64,000 bases of DNA from Rachycentron canadum (GCA_038496675.1 CM076652.1:12435164-12499163), one strand, 5' to 3'; shown: positions 43,086 through 57,083, numbered from the stretch's first letter. Notes: a model not told the origin generated them from the letters alone. Translations and numbers: made by a program.

Positions 43086-44454
43086 AAAATGCAGCCACCA
43101 TGCAAACATACAGAAAAATGGGCTTGAAGACAGGCAGTGACACATATGCAAATACGCACACAAACAAACTCTCACTCATCATGTCTGTCTCTCTCTCTCT
43201 CCTCTTCCCTCAGCATGTTGCTCAGCTTGTGAACTCTCAGTTACAACACAGAGCCTTGTTTTTATGCTGCATAAATTGATGTGTTCCTGTAATCCCCCCC
43301 CCATGCATCTCAGCTCTACAGTGTGTGTATTTTAGCAACACTGCCCTGTTGTTGCTGCTGTTGTGATGTGCTTTATATGTACTGAGCTCTTCCCCTCTCC
43401 TCCTCTCTCCTCATTTGCTTCCCTCAGGGGTTGATGTGATTTAAGGCTGTGCTTGAGGAATGAAGACCAGGCTGTTATCTGCCTGTTATTGATGTGAGCC
43501 GTAACTCTCACTGTCCACACTCCATAGGCAGATGGAAAGAGAGATGGTGGACTGCTACTCTAGATAGATGGGTGGATGGAAGAAAAGAAACAGTAGAAAG
43601 ATAATGCTGGCAGATTGATGGTTTTCCCTGTGAGGTTCAGACTTCAGACTGTGTATTTTTCACATAGTCATGTAAAAAACAACAGTGTTCATGTAATAAA
43701 AATGTAGAGATTTGAGTTCTCCTACTATTTCCCCCCACCCTGCAGCTCTCCCCCTCTTTTTCTTTCACCCTCTCGCCTCCTTCCTATTTTCTCTGTTTTC
43801 AGCCCCTCCCTGTATTACTCTCCCCTCTCTCCATTTGTATGTTATGTAGATGTCAATAATTTAGCACAAGATTCAAGAATTCAGTGCTTAACAACAAGTT
43901 ACGATCTTTGCTATAAAAGCAATAAAATATGCATTTGTGAATAAAATATGATTCTGTCTCTTTTAAAGCAGCTGAAACCTGTCAGGATTGCCATTTGTTT
44001 TCTGACAGTATCGCAGTGAAGTGACAGTTCAAAAGCGGGGGTTTGTCTTTATCTTGGCAGGTTTTCAATCTTTGCTCTATTTCTGCACACCGCAGAGCAT
44101 TATTTTGTATCCATTGTTTTGTAGACCGTCTTTCATCTCCAGGGCTTTGTTGTTTTCTCACTCTCTTGCTGTCTCTCGCTCTCTCCCCCTCTTACATCGT
44201 GACTTCTTTTTTTCCCTTTTCTTTTACAGTTTAATCTTGTATTGTACAGTAACAGTAGCACTGGACTCGAGGCTCATGAGCAGCTTACACATCCCACTCT
44301 AGCTGCCCCTCCAATCACCTGCCTCATAAAAACCATCCAGCTCTGAATACACTGGCACCTCCTTCTCCTGCCATCCTTCCTTCATCTGCCTTTCCACCCC
44401 TTTCCTCCTTCCTTCTGCTAACACCTCCCTCCTCCTCCTTCCCTTTCCCCCCAC

Positions 44455-44530
44455 AGGCCTGGCGATCGGTTCTTTGTTCCTGACATCTGTTTTGTTGGGT
44501 GATTAATTGAGATGAGCATGTGGGGTGAAG
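44455..44530. promoter_or_regulatory. candidate conserved noncoding element
   Basis: Complex, non-repetitive stretch with TTCTTTGTTCC (Sox-like) next to GATTAATTGAGATG (homeodomain-like), in otherwise pyrimidine-rich sequence. Confidence 0.25.
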
Positions 44531-44607
44531 GCCTGTAGAGGGGGAGCTCAGACCCCCCAGGTAATGTGCATGTATGTGTGGATGTGTGTTAAGGTTTGAG
44601 AGCATGC

Positions 44608-44610
<3 letters not shown>

Positions 44611-44659
<49 letters not shown>
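44611..44659. repeat. (TG)n microsatellite
   Basis: About 24 pure TG units. Confidence 0.95.
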
Positions 44660-44660
<1 letters not shown>

Positions 44661-45496
44661 GGCAGCAGAGCTATAATAATCCTTGATTTGCTTAGTTAGT
44701 GCAGACTGCCAGGGTTTCCCTTGAGCAATGTAATGTAAAACATCTGAATATCTGTTATCTTGATAAAATGTTTTAAAACTACTTTGCTTCAACAGAAAAT
44801 CTCCTCCGTCTTTTCTCAGTGTTTTAATTCAGCAGTGTAAGATGTTAAGTGACAGCTCACTGACAAGTGACAACACACCAGTATGCCAGATATCCCAGAA
44901 GGCAGAGCTGTGATTTGCAGGAAATCATGATACAATATACAAAACGGCCAGTATGCATCACTGCAACACAACACAGTAAATTTGATATTTTTTGGTAAAC
45001 AGAATGATATACACAGTTAAATAAATAAATTCGTACAAATATAACACGTAAACACTTTGCAGGGGGACGTACTGTATCTTCACAACAATAATAAAAAATA
45101 ATTAAGATAGGAGATAACAATCCTCACTTGACCACTTGCTATGACAGTGGCCTCAACTGAGTGTAGTGTTTCTCAATTGGTGGCGGTGGTTTGGTAAAAA
45201 AAAAAAAAAATCTCCCCATTACTATTCCATAAAACAGAAAATAATCAGTTTCTCACATTTTCACATTTGAGAAGAACTATTGGACCCATTTTTACTTTCA
45301 TGGAAAATGACAAGGAATTATTTTACTATCAAAACAGCTGCTGGTTAATTTTTTGGGAGCTTCAATGATCGCTTCAGCTCTATAAAATATATGATTGAAG
45401 TTATGTACTTATCTTTGGTGAAGAAAGCCTCAGGAAAAGTTTCCAGCTTTGGAAAAAAAACAGTGAGTGAACCTTGAGTTACAATATTGTATCACT

Positions 45497-45497
<1 letters not shown>

Positions 45498-45530
<33 letters not shown>
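45498..45530. repeat. (AAT)n microsatellite
   Basis: About 11 trinucleotide units. Confidence 0.9.
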
Positions 45531-45533
<3 letters not shown>

Positions 45534-46348
45534 TAACAGAGTTCTGATGACACTGACATTTCTAACCTAAATAACTACATAAGTAATGCAACCCATATTC
45601 CTCTATTATAGGTGTGAGTATTAAAGTATTGTACATGTATTAAACATGAAATTCATCAATGACAAATACTGTATGGTTAGCAACAAGAGCATGTTGCTCC
45701 TTCAAAATTAGACATTGGACATGGCTCTTCCCCTTGCTCCTCTTGCATCTGATTCTGCTCTCACTTTCTTCAGATATTCATCATAAGAATTAGATATAAA
45801 AGATGATTTACAGAAAAGTTAGATGTGTATTATTTTGAGAAAATAAATTCGCATTATGTGTACAAATCAGAGAGAAAGGTTTTGAAGCTCAGTTTATGTC
45901 TGAGGTAATGATTTATGATCCTTTGAGGTCAGAAACCATCAGAAGGGACAGAAGCAGGTTTAGAGGTCATAAGAGCCAGGTCAGAGGTCAGAGGTCATCT
46001 CGGTGTTCAGCCCAGGGCAGGGAAATGTGCTGAGAGAAGTTCAAAACTCTCCTGGGGAGCTCTGCTGATGTTATCCTGCCTGTGAGAAGGGATGTTTGTT
46101 TCCCAGGGGAGCATAATCAATGTGGCACCGTGGAAGGTGGCATAGAGACGGTGGGACCTGACTGACCCACCAGGGTTGTAGGACAGAGGAAGAGACACAT
46201 ACAGAGATAATCACTAGATATTACCATCTGGGCAGACAGAGCAGGGGCCAAACAAAGGCAACACATATCTGTCACACCACACACACACACACACACACAC
46301 ACACTGAAGACCAATGTCACAGTGGCAGGCTAATTTCCCAGGTAGTAA

Positions 46349-46349
46349 T

Positions 46350-46411
<62 letters not shown>
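46349..46411. repeat. (GATA)n microsatellite
   Basis: About 15 tetranucleotide units, pure; a CA run lies just upstream at 46279-46304. Confidence 0.95.
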
Positions 46412-46412
<1 letters not shown>

Positions 46413-46577
46413 TTGTACACACTCCGTAAAAGTATCTAAACACTGAAAGAAACACAACACACACACAGTCACAAGACCAAATGTCACAGCAGCAGGCTAA
46501 TTTCCCACTCAGTATGTGTGTTGCTGTGCTCTGCGAATACTTGCAAATGGACAGGGGCAGATGGACAGAGGAAAGAT

Positions 46578-46582
<5 letters not shown>

Positions 46583-46612
<30 letters not shown>

Positions 46613-46720
46613 TATGGAGCATTTGGAGGTGGAGAAGTACAGTGAAGCCCTGTGGCTCAGGCCCATTAACAGTCATGATTTATGTGGCTCTGCATGCTGT
46701 GGTGGGACAACGTCGGCCTG

Positions 46721-46778
<58 letters not shown>
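46583..46778. repeat. (GA)n and (TG)n microsatellites
   Basis: GA at 46583-46612 and TG at 46725-46778, separated by about 110 bases of unique sequence. Confidence 0.9.
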
Positions 46779-46779
<1 letters not shown>

Positions 46780-48399
46780 TGCTGATTCAGGGCTTCATAG
46801 GCCACACTCACGTACACGTCTATGTGAGCTTGCATGAATGGCGTGTTTAGGATAGCTTCGTGGCCAGACAGGCACCAGACAGCCTGAGTCCAGAGTTTTA
46901 GCTGGGGGTTGGGTGTTGCCCCCCCGCCCCCCATTTCATCCTCATGTGCCCAAACACATCCCATTTCATCCTCATTTGCCTGCACACATATGGAGCCTGA
47001 CAGTGTCACATGATGCCAGCACTCACCGCATAGACAAAAACACACAGAAAAAAAAAAACAGTCTAAATCTCCCAAACCTCAATAAGCCTGCAGTTTAGGG
47101 TGTTATTACTGAACGTCTGAGGCTGTGTCATAAGTTTGGCGGAGAGGAGACAGTCCTGTGATTGTGCTGCCTTCTGGATCATTTGTAAGTGTTTCTCTAA
47201 CAGACTAATATAACAGGGGAGTGAATCTGGTTTCATGTCCCAGCAATTCTAACTTATTTTTCTCTTTCCTGAGGTCACAGTGAACCCGTCAGTGTCCAAT
47301 TAAATCCTGGATGGTGACACCTGTGAGCTGATGAAGAGGGGGAGAGGAGAAATGATGAGAAGGATTGGTTGAATGAGGTGTCCTCTGGTTTTTCTATACA
47401 ATATGTGCATAATGACTTCCACTGACAATTAACTTTGACGCAAGCCCAAACCCCTCCACCCTTCACACCACACCTCCCACCATCCATCCCCTCATCTCCA
47501 CACCATTTATCTCTGGTTTACCCATCTTCGATTCCCTGCTTTTTAATCTTTTTGTTCCTCTCTGCTATTATGCCCATCCTCTGGCGTCTCTTCTTTCTTG
47601 AAGTGACTTCAGGAATGAGAAATAAATTTACCATTCCTTGTGTCGTGTATATACACACATGGATACCCCCCCACGCGCTATGTGATGGGATACAGAGTGA
47701 CTGGGTAATGAGGCTCACTCACTTGGGGTCAGTGACCCCACTGGGGCTGAGATGGGGAGGGGGGAGGTAGTGAAAACAAGGAAGGGTAGGAATAATAGCA
47801 AGATGGAGGGGGTTCTCTCTCTCTCTTCTTTTCCCTCATTTCTCTTCTTTTTTATTTATTTGTCATCTTCTCTGTGTTCCTTGTCAGCAGTTAGAGTGCT
47901 GCATGGACACAAGGGAGAGAAGGGGGAAGTAGCAGAGAGAGAAAATGTTTAAGTGCTGATGGCAGCCCCTGGCTGCTGCTGGGACCAGGGTGTCAGCTCT
48001 TATTCTGCCACAGCATGCATCTGACAGGCAAATGATAGAGAAAGAGCCAGGGAGGAGAAGAAAAGAGAAGAAGAGGGAGGTGGGTGGGGGTAGGGTTGGG
48101 TGTTGGACTTCTTCTAGTGTCTTTTTTGAAGACAGAGCAAGCTCACCAATAAGGAAAAAGGAGGTGCTGTGGGAAGGTTGAAGCTGTTTTTTTTTGCACT
48201 GACCACATCTCTAAACTCTCTCCTTCCTCTTCTTAACACCCTTTCTCCCCCCTCCACCACTGTTTGCTGATAGATTGAGTTATACTGGTCCCTCGGTGAC
48301 AGGCATTCCCTCACGTTTCCACGGCAATGGGGTCAGAGGTGGACGCTCGTTATTGGCTGTTGTCTGTAATGATCACAGATTGTGCTGTGTTTGTCGGGC

Positions 48400-48431
48400 C
48401 TCCTCCTCCTCCTCCTCCTCCTCCTCCTCCT
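48400..48431. repeat. (CTC)n microsatellite
   Basis: About 10 trinucleotide units followed by more pyrimidine-rich sequence. Confidence 0.9.
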
Positions 48432-50277
48432 TCTCCTCTCTCTCTCGACCTTGCTGACCCCGCTCTGTGCAGCAGAGCGTGACCCCCAGAGGCCAAAAGG
48501 TCTCGACTGTCTCGACCTGGAGGTCAGGGGTGTTTACAGAGGGTTGCCAGTTGTGTTTGTATGTGTAAAATGGAGTGTGTGTGTAGCATCTTGGGCTGAT
48601 AATACAGGAAAGTACAAATATAAATAAGAGTTATATCCATTTCCGAACTGCAAGAAACTGACAAAAAGCATCATTTTCTGACAACCATTCTCTCCCATCA
48701 CACACAAATATACACAAACACACATGCCCCTACTCCCTTCTTTCCCTTATCAACCACACAACCACCTCACCATCCCTTTTGCTGTTTCCTTACCATTCTT
48801 TATCTCCTCTCCCCAGTCTGCCCTCACTGTCAGTTTGTGGTTGGCCGATGTTTCACAACTGGTCTCACAGTTGTTGATCAGTGTGTATGTGTGTGTGTGT
48901 TTATATGTGTGTGTGTATGTGTGTGTGTTTATGTGTTTGTGTGTATTTGTGCATGAACATGAATGAGGGTCTACCTATTCGCTTGCATATCTAATGTGTT
49001 CCCATGTGCATCTTTACACATTTGTGTTTGTGAATGTAGGTGTGTATATCTGTTTGTGTGCATGTATGTGCCTGTATTGTATAGTGTGTGTCCTACAGCA
49101 ATCTCTCTTCATTGATTCAGCAGTGACAGACGGGGTTATAGATAGCTCTTTGAGACCCTCACGATCAATCTTATCACCAGTAAACTTCCTCCTCACAGCT
49201 CACAGAGAAGAGGGAGAGAGGTTGAGAAAAAAGAAAGGGAAAATTAAAGAAATGAAGACAAGGAAAAGAGAAATAGAGAGGAAATGGGAAACGAGCGGTG
49301 AAATAACTGAGATAGGTAAATACAGCATTAATTTTACTAACATGCCTGTATCCATCTACATTCTTTTACTTGTGTGTGTGAGCACTGAAGCAGGAACTGT
49401 GTAGCTACGTGGCTGCACGCACCATTTGTGTGTGAGAGAGGAAGTGACAGAGAGAAATGAAGGCTACTGTGCAGAGATGAAGACAGTGATAGAGTGCCCA
49501 GGTTTCTTCAGGCTGCCTTGGACACACAGACTGAAACCAAAAGCGGCACAAAGGCGGCCCAGAACGGCTCCGTCGACATAATACCACCAACGAGCAGAAG
49601 ACCACAGAACCACCTCAAATGACTGCTCCTAATGCAGATCATTCCCCTGTGATGCAGCTCGGTTTGATGCTGTGTGTGTGGGCCGTGGTGTCTGGCTCGA
49701 ACGTGGCTGTGATAGAACTAGGTCTTAGTGACAGTAGACGGGACGTTAGCTCGCCAAGAGTGGACGGTAATTGATGGAAAGCCCTGCTAACGTGATGTGT
49801 CAGACATATGAGGCCTGTCTAATCAATGGGCGCATGTGACCGGTTTTGGTGGCTGTGTATGTGTGTGTGTGTGTGCGCGCGTGCATGAATGATACAGTTA
49901 TGCCGGTCACATCATGGTATGCACCAGTGTGTCTGTGATCCAAAGCAGCAGACTGTTTTTTTAAATTTTTTTTTTATTTTGAGGGACTGGAGGCTAAAAA
50001 AGAGGAGACAAGGGAAGAGAGGAGAGGAAAAGGAGATCTGAATGAAGCAGATGCTTAAGGGCAGGTTTCAACCCTCCCTTGCTCCCCCCCTCCCTGCTCT
50101 AAACACACACACACACACAATCACACGCACATGCACTTTTTCCTCTCCTTCATTCTCCCTTCCCCTCTCTCCCATGATGAATCAGCTGTCACTCAGGCAC
50201 CAGTCCAATCTACTGATAATGAGAACTGCATCAACACCCTCTCTCCTCTTTCTCTTCTTTCTCTTTCTCTCAGTCTC

Positions 50278-50281
<4 letters not shown>

Positions 50282-50329
<48 letters not shown>
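50282..50329. repeat. (CA)n microsatellite
   Basis: About 24 CA units. A 10-bp (TCTCCTCCTC)n minisatellite follows at about 50498-50540. Confidence 0.9.
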
Positions 50330-50333
<4 letters not shown>

Positions 50334-51130
50334 TCATCCTTTCTCCTCTCTTCATATTTCACGCACACACACAGGCACGTGTGCGCGCCACACTCTCATA
50401 AAGTCATTCATCTCTCCCCCACTCATCCGTCTTATGATTCTCCTCCCCTCTTTTTTCCTTCCTCCCACCCTCCCTCTTTTCTCTCCATGCATCCCTCCCT
50501 CCTCCTCTCTCCTCCTCTCTCCTCCTCTCTCCTCCTCCTCTGTGCACGCTGAGCTGAGCAGTCAGTGGTGGGACTGAGGCAAAGGAGGGAGGATAAAGCA
50601 AGAATAGAGACAGAAAAGAGAACAGAGGCAGAGAAAAACAGATCATTATACAGCAAACGAGCAAGAGGCCGCTGAATGAATAACAAGGAAGGGATTACAA
50701 AGCGCAGGACTAAAAAAAGGAGAGGACGCCAGCTGAAGACTCTACTCTCTCTCCTCCTTTCTCTCACTCCCCTCTCTCTATCCTTCCTGTCACCCTCCCA
50801 ACTCTCTCAGAGGCTCTCCCTTCCCCGATGATCTCCTCAGTAAGAGATGGCATGAGCACACTGTCACCCATCCTCAGCTTGTGGAGTATTTTCCCCCCTC
50901 TTGGTCACTCTTTCTTTCTCTTTCTCTTCTTCTTCCTCCTCCTCTCTGGTTTCCCTGATCCCTCCACCTGTCTCTGCTCTGCACGGGTTCAGTCCAAAGG
51001 GTGAAGAAGAGGCGAGGGAGGTAGACAGACAGCTGACCTCTCCCCTCCTCCCTCCCCACCCCCGCAGGGCCCAGAGAGACACACACACACACACACACAC
51101 AGAAAGAGAGCCGGAGGAGGGAGCCGTCTG

Positions 51131-51232
51131 ATGACTTACACCAACAACGAGCTCCTTAACCCGGCTGACCACAGCCCGAACCCCCTGCTCACCCCCTCCC
51201 TGCATCCTCTAACCCAGACTCCTCTTCTCTGA
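51131..51232 (+). CDS. upstream ORF, 33 codons
   Basis: ATG to TGA, starting MTYTNNELLNPADHSPNPLL. It is in frame with the candidate main ATG at 51257 and ends 24 bases before it, so it could dampen translation. Coding use is unproven. Confidence 0.3.
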   Translation: MTYTNNELLNPADHSPNPLLTPSLHPLTQTPLL

Positions 51233-51256
51233 GATAGTGGAGGAGTTTCCAGGACC

Positions 51257-51293
51257 ATGTATGGATTAAAGACTCCACACTTCTACCTCCCAG
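51257..51293 (+). CDS. candidate first coding exon (MYGLKTPHFYLPG), possibly wnt5b
   Basis: ATG with A at -3, twelve codons plus one base, donor GTAGGA, and an in-frame TGA 24 bases upstream that fixes this as the first possible start. I do not recognise the peptide. In mammals FBXL14 is followed by WNT5B on the strand that corresponds to plus here, and WNT5A has a similar tiny first coding exon ending in ..SPG at the same phase (from memory). No other exon of this gene is in the window. Confidence 0.35.
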
Positions 51294-53219
51294 GTAGGAC
51301 CTTTTTTATTTGATATGTAATGTTTTCCATGGACTGGTCTGCGCTGGTATTCCTCGATTTGTCAAACTATCAAGCTGTACACTGGGCACATGGCTGCAGA
51401 GTGAATTTCCTTTTCATTCAATCATTCCTTCAAAGCAGAATTAATGGTTTGAGTGATGTCAAATTGATTTACTGCCTTTTGGCAGGTAAGGAGAGTTACC
51501 CTGTGCTTCTGTAATAGTCATGGAAACTGCAGTCGCTGTGTTAATAAATGTTTTAAAACAATCTACAAGTTATTGCTAATATTTCTTCCAGGAACATTTA
51601 TCTTTTCTAAGTCAAAATAACATTATGTTGATCCAAAGAGTCATTACATGTTTGTAGTTGTGTATTTCCTTCCTTGCTAGTTTTGTGAAGATTGTGTTTG
51701 CAATTTGAATATTTTCTGTAAACAGCGTCTCTATACACACCAGATTTTAATTTTTCTTCCAGTTTTCTAAGAAAACAATAACTAATTGCTTGTTTTATTA
51801 GAATTTTCCTAATCAATTTATTGAGTATTATTAATGATTAATTTATTTATAAACATTTTTAATGTTGGTCCCTATATGTGAACGTAAGCATTTTGTTTTA
51901 CTTCTTGATTTCTACACCAATCAGTTAATTAATTAATCAAAATAAAAGCTAATTAACAGTCTGATAGATGTATATATTTAAAATGAGGTGAAGCCTTAAT
52001 ATGATATGATGATGAATAACTGTAGGGTGTCATGATAAACATTGGTCTGTAACAGTTCCGTCTTTGACTGTCCACAATAATTGCAGTTTATCTTTCCTTT
52101 GGGGCTTCTGCTGCTTCCTGTTAGTTAAACAGTATGAAAGTCTATTTTCTGGTTGTGTGTTACGAGTGCGCCGGTGTCAGTGTGGAGACAGGTTTGAGGT
52201 TACCCGAGAAAGGTGCTTAAACATGCCTGATGGCTGGATGATAGAATGACACCAAAAAGAGAAAGGAGGAGGAGGATGATCAGTGAAAAGGCAGCAAGAC
52301 AAAGAGAGTTAGGAGGAAAAGAAAGCTTGATTTAAAAAGTACAGAAAATGATATGAATGGTAATCTTTGATGAGAACAGTTTGCTAGAAGGCAGACCTGC
52401 ACAACATGTCTTTCCCCTGACCTCTAACCCTGATCTCCGACCTTTTAGTTGTCTGGGCCAGACTGTGGTCAATGATTAAAAATCCTGCTGTGGCAAAAGG
52501 TGAAAAGAGAGCGAGAGAGAGAGCGGGAGAGGCATGGTGAGAGGGATTGATGGGGGGGAATTAGAGGGCGGAGGGCAGATTAAACAATGTTCTTTGCCTT
52601 GTGAATCTTTCATGCTGGTTTTTGAATTATACATCTGCTTTCATAAATGATTGAATGAGAGTGATTATGTGGTGCCATGTCATTGTTTGTATATCTCTGT
52701 GTGTTTGTGTGTGTGTGTGTGCATGTCTGTGTGTGTGCTCTGTATCTATGCGTGCATGTCAACGAGAGAGGAAGAAGAAAATCTCTTCAGGATGCAACAG
52801 CCCCCCTTCTCATCCCTCCCCCCTCTCCACTCTCGCTTTCATCCTCTTTTTTTTCCGATTCCTAGGTCTCGCTTCATGTCTGTGTAGTGTGTGCACTTTT
52901 GCGCATCTGTGTGCATGACTGTGTGTGTGTCTGTGTGTATGAACTTGACTGTGTTATTGTGCATGTGTGTAAATGGTTTCTTGACGTGGCTGGCACCTAT
53001 GTGTGTGTGCGTGTGGACCTGTCAGAGCTGTGTGTGTTAATATGTGTATGTTTTTGTGTGTGTGTCTATGTGTGTGTGTGTGTTTGTGCTCTTATAATTC
53101 ACACACTGGAAGATACCCCAGCCCCCCTCCTGGTCCTAACTGCCGTTGCTGTGGAGACTGTCAGCCACACACTTGCTCCTCAATGATCATTTGACAATGT
53201 AGGGGGTGAGGGGTAAAGG

Positions 53220-53220
<1 letters not shown>

Positions 53221-53302
<82 letters not shown>

Positions 53303-53310
53303 TGTGTGTG
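53221..53310. repeat. (TG)n microsatellite
   Basis: About 45 TG units with one TATG interruption near the end. Confidence 0.95.
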
Positions 53311-53478
53311 CAATATGGAGCGATTACTGTGTGATTAGTCAAGGTAGGAGTGGAGCACAGTAAGGATGAGAGAGGAATGGAGATTAGAGGCAACAATAGA
53401 AAATCAGGTTAATGATACATATTATCTACATGAAAATCTTTTACCAACAATGGAAAAGAAAAAAGTATGAGACTGAAG

Positions 53479-53484
<6 letters not shown>

Positions 53485-53513
<29 letters not shown>

Positions 53514-53523
53514 AGAGAGAGGA

Positions 53524-53597
<74 letters not shown>
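53485..53597. repeat. (GA)n then (TG)n microsatellite
   Basis: GA array to about 53520, then about 36 pure TG units. Confidence 0.95.
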
Positions 53598-53598
<1 letters not shown>

Positions 53599-54107
53599 AC
53601 ATGTTGTTACCCAGAGCAAACCATGACCTTAACATTGTATCATAAGGAAAAGAAAGTGGCATTTTGCTATCTCTCACTATCTAGACCCCCTGGTGATATG
53701 CACCACACATGTTACAGCAGGTCACTGTTTTCCCCCAGTGACTTGTCAGTCGATCACAATCCAAATGTCTTTTTAAAAATCATAATAGTTACATTCCCAG
53801 TGGAAGGAGCATAGAGACTGTTGGGAGTTTAAAAATCAGAAAAAACAAAACTACCTTTTACTATATGGATATGGAAAGGATAAGACTGTTATTGTCTATA
53901 TTCTTTCTGTTGTCAACAAATCTTTAAACCAACAGTATGTTTCAATTTCTTAACTCTGTCTACTGACTCATTTCTTACATCTGTAAATGTAAATCTATGT
54001 AAAAAATGAGTCACACACATAAATGAGCTTGGATGACCATGTTAATCATAATGAAGTTATATGTTATTCAACACACCAGTGTAGCTCACTGATGTGTTTT
54101 CAACCTC

Positions 54108-54565
54108 TGAGGTTGAAAAATGAAGCCAACATGGGATTGCCAAAAACTGCAGTTCTTTGAATGGCCTCTTGAGGCTGGCTCCAAAAACAACTCCATCCCC
54201 ATAGACTCCCATGTTAAAAAACCCAAACAGCAGAAATAAACATATTTACAGCCTAGAGCCTACAAAATTGATTTTGGTGTCTGCTGCTCTTTCAATTTCA
54301 GCCTTCGTGACAACTGACGACAAATTTTTATGTCTAAATGTCATTAAGGCTTAAAGTTTTGAATAATTGAGGGTGTGCTGCTTTAAGTGACGAGTGAATG
54401 AGCGTATGCCTGCCACAAACCGGTGTGCATGCTGTTTGCCCGTTTTTGAATTAGCTGGGGTCTTGGCAAAGTCAGGCACTGACAAGATGGGGACGACAGA
54501 GCTGCCCACCTTCAAATTGGCTGACGTCACAGAGTCTATGTCCATCTTTATTTAGAGTCTCTGGT
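54108..54565. repeat. dispersed teleost repeat
   Basis: Contains AAAAATGAAGCCAACATGG, CTTGAGGCTGGCTCCAAAAA, CCATAGACTCCCATGTTAAA and GACGTCACAGAGTCTATGTC, wording I recognise from a very common repeat of spiny-rayed fish. I cannot give the family. The ends are approximate. Confidence 0.6.
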
Positions 54566-56279
54566 TTTCAGTAGTGCTCTAGGGCAATAGATTACCTCAG
54601 GCATTAAGTACACAGACAGTTTTTGTTAGTAGGAACAGTTAATTGCTGTTTTTTTTTTATTTGTTGACAATACAAAAATGAAGAACATCACCAGATTTAT
54701 CCTTTAATATTACAGTGGCCCTGCAGGCTGAGATAATTCATCTCCACTTCTTATAGTATCACCAGGTCAAACCCAGCTGAAGTGTCTCCATGAAGAATGG
54801 ACACACACTCTGTGACATTTGTGTTTCATTTGTGCATGTATTCATTCACTCACGTGGACATACACACACATTATCCGTGGCAAGTCGATAGGGTGAGAAA
54901 CCCAGGTTGTTGACGTGTGTATTAGCCTGCCATATTTATTGGCTGCTGTGGTATTTTCGGGGGCTGGGTAGCTCTGTTCAACTTGACCTCTGCATTGATT
55001 TCCATGATACGTGTTAGAGCTACAAGGACACTGTGGCTTGTGATTTATGGCAGATGTCACATGAACACACACACGTGCACACACACGCACACACTCCTCA
55101 CTCAGCCTCAGGCTCCTGTCAGTGTAGCATTTGATAACTTCACCCCAAATATTTTCCATGCAGCAGCAACAGCAGCAGCAGCAGCTCTGCATGCACAAAT
55201 AAACACTTATTTAATGTTTGTCAATGTTATGAGAAAGAGTGCTGCTGAAGTGGCACTGGGCAAAAACAAAGACAAAACAGTTCAGAGTTCAGAAAATAAT
55301 TGATTTTTAAAAAAAATCAAAAATCAAAACATAGCTCAAGTTCAGTGCAAACTTACTACAAACTGTGTTTAAATATTGATGATATCCAACATGACTAGTT
55401 GTTTTGTGGTACAGACAGACTAAAACTGGTCCTGAGAGCCTGTAATGATAGATTGAAGATGCCTTGGTGGTGGATCAGTATCCCTTAATTTGACCCTCTT
55501 TCCTCCCGATGCTGCCTTTTTTTTCTGCTTCCCTCTCATTTCTTTCCTCCTTGTTTTTTATTTTACCTTGGTTAAGATGCGAGGTGGACTCTCTTGCTGT
55601 ATGTGAGACCAGAATTCAATCTCTGCTTTTGAGTATTTATTTTAAGTGGGACACAAGATATTGTGTGTAACTAAAACATATACGTATGTTTATATTTTAG
55701 TGGGTGGAGAAGCTGCTGGCACGCACACATGTGAGTGTGTTTCAGCTATATTTCTATTCAGTATATGTGTGTGTGCAGTGTCTTTTTGTATTCATGTAGG
55801 AGGCTGAGATGGGTGCTGCCTCAAAGGAAGCTGCTGTCAGGCTCTCCTTTGCTGTTAATTGTGTGTGTGTGTGTGTGTGTTTATCTTTGTGTGCAACTGT
55901 GTGTGTGTATTTGTGCTCACTAGTGTGTGCTGATGAAAACAGGGTTGTGGAGCTCCACCTCAAGGGCACTGTTATTAATGAGATGAATAAAAGACCATGA
56001 CAATGGCTTGATAACACAGAGGAGATAAAAACCACACACAATTACAAACACACAAACATCATATGGGAGCTGGACAATTTTCTCTTGCCAAAAAAAAACC
56101 CCCAAACAAACAAGAACAAGAATAAAAGTGCAAAAACAACCATAATCAATTTTTTATGTTTTCTATCCTCCAGAGACAGTGAAAATAAACGCAAAGAAAG
56201 GGTGTAAAAGAAAGGGAATGAATAAAACAACGTGTTTGGTAATGTCTCAACCAGAGAACAAACAAGTGAGCAAGTAAGC

Positions 56280-56350
56280 GCCATCCTAATTGGTCAAAGA
56301 GCTGGTGTCACTAATGAGCTCTTAATTAACAGAGGACTCGCTTAAAGCAC
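56280..56350. promoter_or_regulatory. candidate conserved noncoding element
   Basis: Unique sequence with CCTAATTGGTCAAAG (CCAAT/TCF-like), ACTAATGAGC and TCTTAATTAACAG homeodomain-type words. Motif evidence only. Confidence 0.25.
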
Positions 56351-56872
56351 ATGTAAGCACAGAAACAGCAACACACACATATATACACACACACACAGGA
56401 AACATGCCTGCTCTGTGATGTTTACATTCATTTAGACTGAGCAGAAAGCTTTGATGTGAGATCTAACATGCAAGCATACAATCACACACACACACACTCA
56501 TACACAGGCAGACGTGTGCATGCAGTCTGCCATGCTCACTGAGTTGAGGAGATTGGGATAAATGCCAACAGATTTTGACCCGAGGTGATAACAACAACTC
56601 CTGGTAGCTCCCTCACACAAACACACACGCACATACATAGACGTGACATTCACATGCTCAAAGTGCACACATACACCAACACGCGGAGTAAAACTGTAAT
56701 AAGCAGCTCGGTGTATGATAAGGAGCAGATGGCAGGAGGATTAGCCAAATGAAAATACAGCAGCTAAAATTTGCCAGCATTAATATCTTTTACAGGGAGG
56801 TGGACTCCTTAACAAGCACACAGGCAGGCACACACAGGCAAACACATACTACACATCTGCTGGACTGAAACA

Positions 56873-57050
56873 GGGAGAGAGAGAGAGAGAGAGAGGGAGG
56901 GAGAGAGCAAGAGGGGGGAGAGAGAGGAAGAACAAGAGAGGAAGAGAGAGAGAGGGGGGAGAGGGAGGAAGAGAGAGAGGAGGGAGAGAGAGAGGGAGAG
57001 GGAGAGAGAGGGAGAGGGGGAGAGAGGAGGGAGAGAGAGGAGGAGGGAGA

Positions 57051-57083
<33 letters not shown>

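Larger units (their letters stand above)
50545..51293 (+). other. candidate 5' exon region of an unrecognised plus-strand gene
   Basis: Complex purine-rich leader sequence ending ACCTCCCAG with donor GTAGGA at 51294. It holds an upstream ORF (51131-51232) and then an ATG in a good context. The start coordinate is approximate. Confidence 0.4.

Noticed and set aside
46349..46411. CRISPR-like direct repeats
   Set aside because: Regular spacing comes from a GATA microsatellite with no spacers; this is vertebrate DNA.
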